NCBI GenBank assembly: GCA_015521385.1
Contig: WAOH01000050.1
Location: 1-16,240, forward strand
Direction of reading: 5' to 3'
Origin: Thermoproteota archaeon
GTDB lineage: Archaea > Korarchaeota > Korarchaeia > Korarchaeales > Korarchaeaceae
Length of the DNA stretch: 16,240 nucleotides
The notes below the pieces were generated by a model. That model ran no database searches. It was not told the origin of the DNA and saw nothing but the letters and a program-made list of their open reading frames with translations. Made by a program: the position numbers and the translations under genes. This document shows, piece after piece, positions 12,411 to 16,240 of the stretch. Within the stretch, counting starts at the first letter, position 1; the number at the start of each line of letters is the position of its first letter.

Positions 12411-13544
12411 ATGGTCTACGTGATAGGAGTTGGTCTGACCAAGGTAGGTAACCATTGGGATAAGTCCCTAAGGCATCTAGCTGCGGAGGCGGCCATAGCC
12501 GCCCTAGAGGACGCATCTATCGAGGATGTCGACTACATAGTCGTGGCCAATGCCCTGTCTGGCGTGATAAATGCGCAGGAGAACCTTGCATCCTACGTAG
12601 CTACACACCTAGGGATGGTAGGTGTACCCGCAGTTAAGGTCGAGGCCGCTGGGGCCTCGGGAGGGGCTGCCATCGCACTAGCCAAGTCTCTAGTGTTGAG
12701 CGGAGCCGCGGACAAGGTGTTGATCGTGGGTGTGGAGAAGATGACCGATTACACCTCACTTGAGGACACGACTTCAGCCCTTTCCACCTTCATCGACTCG
12801 GAGTATGAGGCTTTCCCGGGTGGGACGTTGGAGTCCATGCACGCCATGATGATGCGGGCTTACATGAAGAAGTATAGCGTGACAAAGGAGGAATTTTCTC
12901 ATTTACCCCTGCTAATGCATGAAAATGCATCAACAACCCCTCACGCTCAGCTCAGGTTCAAGCTGAAGCCGCAAAGCTACGCGTCGTCTCCAGTAATAGC
13001 GGAACCGATAACGATGCTAGACCTCGCTCCCGTTAGCGATGGGGCTGCAGCTGTGATCCTCTCCAAGGATAAGGGTAGAGAAGGCAATGTCGAAATAGTC
13101 TCATCCGGCCAAGCCACAGATACAATCTCCACTTACCGCAGAAAAGATCTGACCCAGCTACCCTCCGTACGCGCTGCTTTCAAGAGGGCTCTCGAGGCGG
13201 TCCCGGACTTCAAGCCCGACTTCTACGTAATACACGATTACTCGAGCGTCATGGGATACGTCGAGGTCGAGGAGCTCGGTCTGGCGGAGAGAGGGAAGGC
13301 TTCCCAGCTCTTCAGCAGTGGAGAGGCGAAAAGGGAGGGCTCCACACCGATCAATCCTGAGGGGGGATTGAAGGCCAGAGGGAACCCCGTTGGTGCCACC
13401 GGCGTCTACCAGATGGCGGAAGCTTTCCTGCAAATAACTGAAAGAGCTGAGGGCTGGCAGGTCCCGGGTGCCAAGAGCGGGCTCGTACTCAGCGTGGGCG
13501 GTCTCGGGGCGAACTCGGTCGTCCACCTAGTTAGGGGGGTGTGA
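12411..13544 (+). CDS. Thiolase homologue lacking all cysteines (probable non-catalytic partner of HMG-CoA synthase)
   Basis: 377 aa with the archaeal/SCP2-type thiolase fold by sequence: IGVGLTKVG (5-13), VEAAGASGGAA (77-87), LAPVSDGAAA (205-214), VIHDYSS (273-279), RGNPVGATG (323-331) and SVGGLGANS (361-369). The nucleophilic Cys expected in VEAACASGG is Gly81 (codon GGG), the His of GHPxGATG is Asn325, and the whole protein has no Cys, so the normal Claisen chemistry through a cysteinyl thioester is not possible. His275 of the HDxF-like motif is kept. GGGAGGTG precedes ATG 12411; the 3' end overlaps or abuts DUF35. The intact reading frame, family length and conserved glycine loops argue against a pseudogene. 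It may act as scaffold or CoA-binding subunit of the HMG-CoA synthase complex, with acetoacetyl-CoA made by another thiolase. Confidence 0.85.
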   Translation: MVYVIGVGLTKVGNHWDKSLRHLAAEAAIAALEDASIEDVDYIVVANALSGVINAQENLASYVATHLGMVGVPAVKVEAAGASGGAAIALAKSLVLSGAADKVLIVGVEKMTDYTSLEDTTSALSTFIDSEYEAFPGGTLESMHAMMMRAYMKKYSVTKEEFSHLPLLMHENASTTPHAQLRFKLKPQSYASSPVIAEPITMLDLAPVSDGAAAVILSKDKGREGNVEIVSSGQATDTISTYRRKDLTQLPSVRAAFKRALEAVPDFKPDFYVIHDYSSVMGYVEVEELGLAERGKASQLFSSGEAKREGSTPINPEGGLKARGNPVGATGVYQMAEAFLQITERAEGWQVPGAKSGLVLSVGGLGANSVVHLVRGV

Positions 13545-13546
13545 TC

Positions 13547-13957
13547 ATGTGGGCATACTGGCAGAGTGTCCCAGCTCACTGGAGGGAGCTCCCGGCTAGG
13601 TACAGGTTGGAGGGCGGTAGGTGCAGGGACTGCGGTCATAGAACGCTGCCAGAGGAGAGGGTCTGTCCGGTATGCGGATCCAAGAACATCGAGAGGGTAG
13701 CGCTGCCCAGGAGGGGTAAGGTAGTTAACTACTCCGTTATATGGAACGCTCCCAGAGGGTACGAATACTACACCCCGTACGTCGTAGCCCTGATAGAGCT
13801 GGAGGACGGGACGCGCGTCTTCTCGCAGCTGACGGATGTGCATCCGGAAGAGGTCAAGGAAGGAATGGAGGTAGAGATGGTAATAAGGAAGACGCGCGTG
13901 AGCGGCGAATCCGGCCTCATAGCCTACTCCTACAAGTTCAGGCCGGTCCTGAGGTGA
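13547..13957 (+). CDS. DUF35 zinc-ribbon/OB-fold protein, bridge of the HMG-CoA synthase complex
   Basis: 136 aa. The N-terminal helix is followed by a zinc ribbon with Cys26, Cys29, Cys40 and Cys43 (CRDCG...CPVCG), then an OB-fold (about 55-136) with the family-typical KVVNYSVI and PYVVALIELEDG. In the methanogen complex this protein joins thiolase and HMG-CoA synthase and lets the CoA-bound intermediate pass between them. The start is set at ATG 13547, 5 nt after GGGGTG; GTG 13541 would overlap the thiolase stop. Last gene of the trio; a T6 run follows within 20 nt. Confidence 0.9.
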   Translation: MWAYWQSVPAHWRELPARYRLEGGRCRDCGHRTLPEERVCPVCGSKNIERVALPRRGKVVNYSVIWNAPRGYEYYTPYVVALIELEDGTRVFSQLTDVHPEEVKEGMEVEMVIRKTRVSGESGLIAYSYKFRPVLR

Positions 13958-13971
13958 CCATCCATCCAACC

Positions 13972-13979
13972 TTTTTTAC
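13972..13979 (+). promoter_or_regulatory. T-run serving as DUF35 terminator and gatD TATA box
   Basis: TTTTTTAC lies 15 nt after the DUF35 stop and is centred about 27 nt before ATG 14003, so it can end the first transcript and place a leaderless start for gatD. CGGTC (13988-13992) and GACCG (13998-14002) form a 5-bp inverted repeat that abuts the gatD ATG. Confidence 0.45.
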
Positions 13980-14002
13980 TGTAGGGCCGGTCGACTGGAC
14001 CG

Positions 14003-15331
14003 ATGACTCTCCACTATAGGGGAAAGGCCAAGCGTATCCTCTCCTCCTTGGGTGTGGAAGACTACGACAGGATCAGAATAAGGAAAGGGAGCTTGGTATA
14101 CGAGGGAATCGTGATACCACGACCGGAGATTTTCGACGATGAGCATGTGATCCTGAAGCTGGATAACGGGTATAACGTCGGGATACATCTGGATGGTGCC
14201 GAGATAGAGATCTTGGAGAAGGGAAAGCCCATTCAAAGGAAGGAAATCCCTCAGCTTAGGTTCAGGGAGGACCTACCCTACGTCCCCCTCATTGTGACTG
14301 GGGGGACGATCACCTCCAGGGTCGACTACTCCACGGGAGCCGTCATCTCCCACGAGAAGCCGGAGGAGCTGCTTGACATAGTGCCCGAGCTTGCGGAGAT
14401 AGCCAACATAGACTATGTACCCCTGTTTGCCGAGTTCAGTGAGAATCTAACTCCGGATCACTGGAGGAGGATCGCTGAGGCAGTTCACAGGGAGTTAAGA
14501 AAGGGTGCTGAGGGTGTCATAATAGCCCACGGCACCGACACCATGCATTTCACAGCAGCTGCTCTGGCCTTCATGCTGCGCAATCTGGACAAGCCGGTTG
14601 TTCTGGTAGGCTCTCAAAGGTCGATAGATCGTCCATCCACAGATGCGATCCTCAACCTGATAGCTGCCGCGAGGGTGGCGGCAGAGGGACCCATCGCTGA
14701 GTCAGTCATAGTGATGCACGGGAGCCCCCACGACGACTACGCCTTCGTGCTGAGGGGGGTTAAGGCGAGGAAACTTCACACCTCCAGGAGAGACGCTTTT
14801 CAGCCGGTAAATGAGCCCCCAATTGCCAAGGTGACGAGGGAGAAGATCGAGTTGCTCTCCGACAGGTTCAACCCTAGGAGGGAGGGTAGTAGCCAAGTGG
14901 AGCTGGACGATAGGCTTGAGCCCAACGTTGCCCTCCTCCACGTATGGCCGAGCATGCCTGAGGACATGCTTAGGTATGCCTGTGAGAGATTCAAGGGAAT
15001 AGTGATAGCTGGGACGGGGTTGGGACATGTCCCCCGCTGGCTCATCCCCACCGTGAGGGAGATAGTTAGCAGCGGGGTTCCAGTGGTCGTAACGTCCCAG
15101 TGCCTGTTCGGGAGGGTGGATCTCCAAGTCTACGAGACGGGCAGGCGCCTCTTAGTGGCCGGTGTGATACCGGGGGGAGATATGCTTCCTGAGGTGGCTC
15201 TCATAAAGCTGATGTACGCTTTAGGTCATACCAGCGACATGGAGGAGATCAGGAGGATAATGCAGACGAACATAGCCGGAGAGCTGGGCGCTCACCTAGG
15301 ATTGAACGTATTCCCGCCATGCTGGAGGTGA
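14003..15331 (+). CDS. gatD: Glutamyl-tRNA(Gln) amidotransferase subunit D
   Basis: 442 aa, normal length. Asparaginase-like subunit that releases ammonia from glutamine (or asparagine) for GatE to amidate Glu-tRNAGln. An N-terminal SH3-like domain (about 1-85) precedes the asparaginase fold. Catalytic residues are all present at positions matching the Methanothermobacter enzyme: Thr102 (VTGGTI), Thr178 and Asp179 (HGTDT), and Lys254 (RGVKARK). No ribosome binding site is seen; the TATA position suggests a leaderless mRNA starting at ATG 14003. gatE follows after 4 nt. Confidence 0.96.
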   Translation: MTLHYRGKAKRILSSLGVEDYDRIRIRKGSLVYEGIVIPRPEIFDDEHVILKLDNGYNVGIHLDGAEIEILEKGKPIQRKEIPQLRFREDLPYVPLIVTGGTITSRVDYSTGAVISHEKPEELLDIVPELAEIANIDYVPLFAEFSENLTPDHWRRIAEAVHRELRKGAEGVIIAHGTDTMHFTAAALAFMLRNLDKPVVLVGSQRSIDRPSTDAILNLIAAARVAAEGPIAESVIVMHGSPHDDYAFVLRGVKARKLHTSRRDAFQPVNEPPIAKVTREKIELLSDRFNPRREGSSQVELDDRLEPNVALLHVWPSMPEDMLRYACERFKGIVIAGTGLGHVPRWLIPTVREIVSSGVPVVVTSQCLFGRVDLQVYETGRRLLVAGVIPGGDMLPEVALIKLMYALGHTSDMEEIRRIMQTNIAGELGAHLGLNVFPPCWR

Positions 15332-15335
15332 TTCC

Positions 15336-16240
15336 GTGGATATCGACTACGGGAAGATCGGTCTCAAGGTCGGGCTGGAGATCCATCAGAGGCTCGATAC
15401 GCACAAGCTTTTCTGCGGCTGCCCTTCCATAATGAGGGAAGATGAGCCCCATGAGTGGATCAGGAGGAGACTGGGTGTCTCTTACAGCGAGTTAGGCGCT
15501 GTGGACCCGGCTGCCAGGTTCGAGTCGTTGAGGAAGAGGGATTTCCTCTATGGGATCTACTATGACACTACATGCGAGGTGGAGGCCGATGAGGCACCCC
15601 CCCACCCAATGAACGAGGAAGCTTTGGAGATCTCCCTTACCATAGCGCTGATGCTGGGGATGAAGCCGGTGGATGAGGTCCATGTCATGAGGAAGATAGT
15701 GGTCGATGGGAGCAACACCACCGGATTCCAGAGGACCGCTCTGGTAGCGCTGGGTGGGGAGGGTAGCGGAATAGACACTGGGTGGGGCAGGGTCAGGATG
15801 GCAACTCTCTGTCTGGAGGAGGAGTCCGCTTACATAGTTGAAAGCAGGCCAGAAAGAGCCAAGTACAGGCTCGACAGGTTAGGTATCCCCTTGGTGGAGC
15901 TGGCGACTGAACCCGACATTAGGGACCCTGAACAGGCCAGGGAGGCCGCGTTGAAGCTGGGAAGGATACTCAGAGCGACTGGCAGGGTTCAGAGGGGATT
16001 GGGCACTATCAGGCAGGACATTAACGTTTCCATAGAGGGCGGCGCCAGGCAGGAGATAAAGGGCGTTCAGGACTTGGACCTCATCCCTGAGATAATAAGG
16101 AGGGAGGTCATGAGGCAGCTGAACCTCCTCAGCATAAGGGATGAGCTGAGGAGCAGGGGCGTGAGGGAGGAAGACCTGAATGTTCCCATCGTTGATGTGA
16201 CCCCTGCCTTCAGGTCTTCCAAGTCGAAGCTGATAACTAA
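15336..16240 (+). CDS. gatE: Glutamyl-tRNA(Gln) amidotransferase subunit E, 3' end outside window
   Basis: The first 301 codons of about 630. GatB-type kinase/amidotransferase that phosphorylates the glutamate on Glu-tRNAGln and replaces it with an amide using ammonia from GatD. GLKVGLEIHQRLDTHKLFCGCPS is the family N-terminus, with the metal-binding Cys pair (CGC); later GSNTTGFQRTALVALGG, VELATEPDI and QDINVSI mark the catalytic cradle. The start is GTG 15336, 4 nt after GGAGGTGA, which contains the gatD stop, so the two subunits are translationally coupled. No sign of disruption in the visible part. Confidence 0.96.
   Translation, partial: MDIDYGKIGLKVGLEIHQRLDTHKLFCGCPSIMREDEPHEWIRRRLGVSYSELGAVDPAARFESLRKRDFLYGIYYDTTCEVEADEAPPHPMNEEALEISLTIALMLGMKPVDEVHVMRKIVVDGSNTTGFQRTALVALGGEGSGIDTGWGRVRMATLCLEEESAYIVESRPERAKYRLDRLGIPLVELATEPDIRDPEQAREAALKLGRILRATGRVQRGLGTIRQDINVSIEGGARQEIKGVQDLDLIPEIIRREVMRQLNLLSIRDELRSRGVREEDLNVPIVDVTPAFRSSKSKLIT

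Noticed and set aside
12645..12675. Frameshift or pseudogene as the reason for the missing thiolase Cys
   Set aside because: The frame is open and family-like on both sides (VEAA before, ASGGAA after), and Gly is encoded by GGG, at least two base changes from a Cys codon when compared with TGC.
12895..12935. ATGCATGAAAATGCAT short inverted repeat
   Set aside because: Inside conserved thiolase coding sequence; explained by codons and too short to argue for a site.
13406..13969. 187-codon minus-strand frame
   Set aside because: Antisense to thiolase end and DUF35; no recognisable protein features.
1..16240. tRNA genes, CRISPR arrays, insertion sequences or attachment sites
   Set aside because: No cloverleaf with a T-arm GTTCRA box, no regularly spaced repeats, no transposase or terminal repeats were seen by eye in either strand.

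Overview
The window is archaeal. It encodes several archaeal markers: GatD/GatE (the archaeal Glu-tRNAGln amidotransferase), the HMG-CoA synthase/thiolase/DUF35 trio of archaeal mevalonate synthesis, an Ogg2-type DNA glycosylase, a C/D box guide RNA, and TATA boxes about 26 nt before leaderless starts. Arg codons are mostly AGG/AGA. The C/D box RNA and the menaquinol-type respiratory genes suggest a thermophile of the TACK group (a korarchaeal, crenarchaeal or Caldarchaeum-like lineage). That placement is inference; no rRNA gene is present to fix it.

Minus-strand block (1-4857), right to left: a three-gene cytochrome bc-type operon (a 57-aa membrane peptide, a Tat-exported Rieske protein, and a full-length cytochrome b), then a membrane-anchored Cys-containing surface protein, an unknown 87-aa helical protein, and the N-terminal 458 codons of a divergent CTP synthase. 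No cytochrome c gene is present.

A divergent AT-rich promoter region (4858-5051) separates this from the plus strand. The plus strand starts with a succinate dehydrogenase operon sdhA-C-D-B (5052-8414). SDH would feed the quinone pool and the divergent bc-type complex would oxidise it, so the two operons look like one respiratory module sharing a regulatory region. sdhA starts at TTG and overlaps an eight-codon leader ORF.

Next come a dual-guide C/D box sRNA (8502-8561) whose guides match the 16S rRNA 5' end and a 23S segment, a PrsW-type intramembrane protease, a superoxide reductase-like protein with altered active-site residues and an extra domain, an Ogg2 8-oxoguanine glycosylase and a QueT-type transporter. 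The SOR-like/Ogg2 pair suggests oxidative-damage handling.

The right part holds HMG-CoA synthase, a thiolase homologue with no cysteine at all, and a DUF35 Zn-ribbon/OB protein. These are followed by gatD and the start of gatE, which runs off the window. The observations I rate highest are the sRNA, the cysteine-free thiolase, the modified SOR-like protein, and the 13-residue insertion in the CTP synthase active-site region. All gaps between genes are shorter than 300 bases. I saw no tRNA, rRNA, CRISPR array or insertion sequence.
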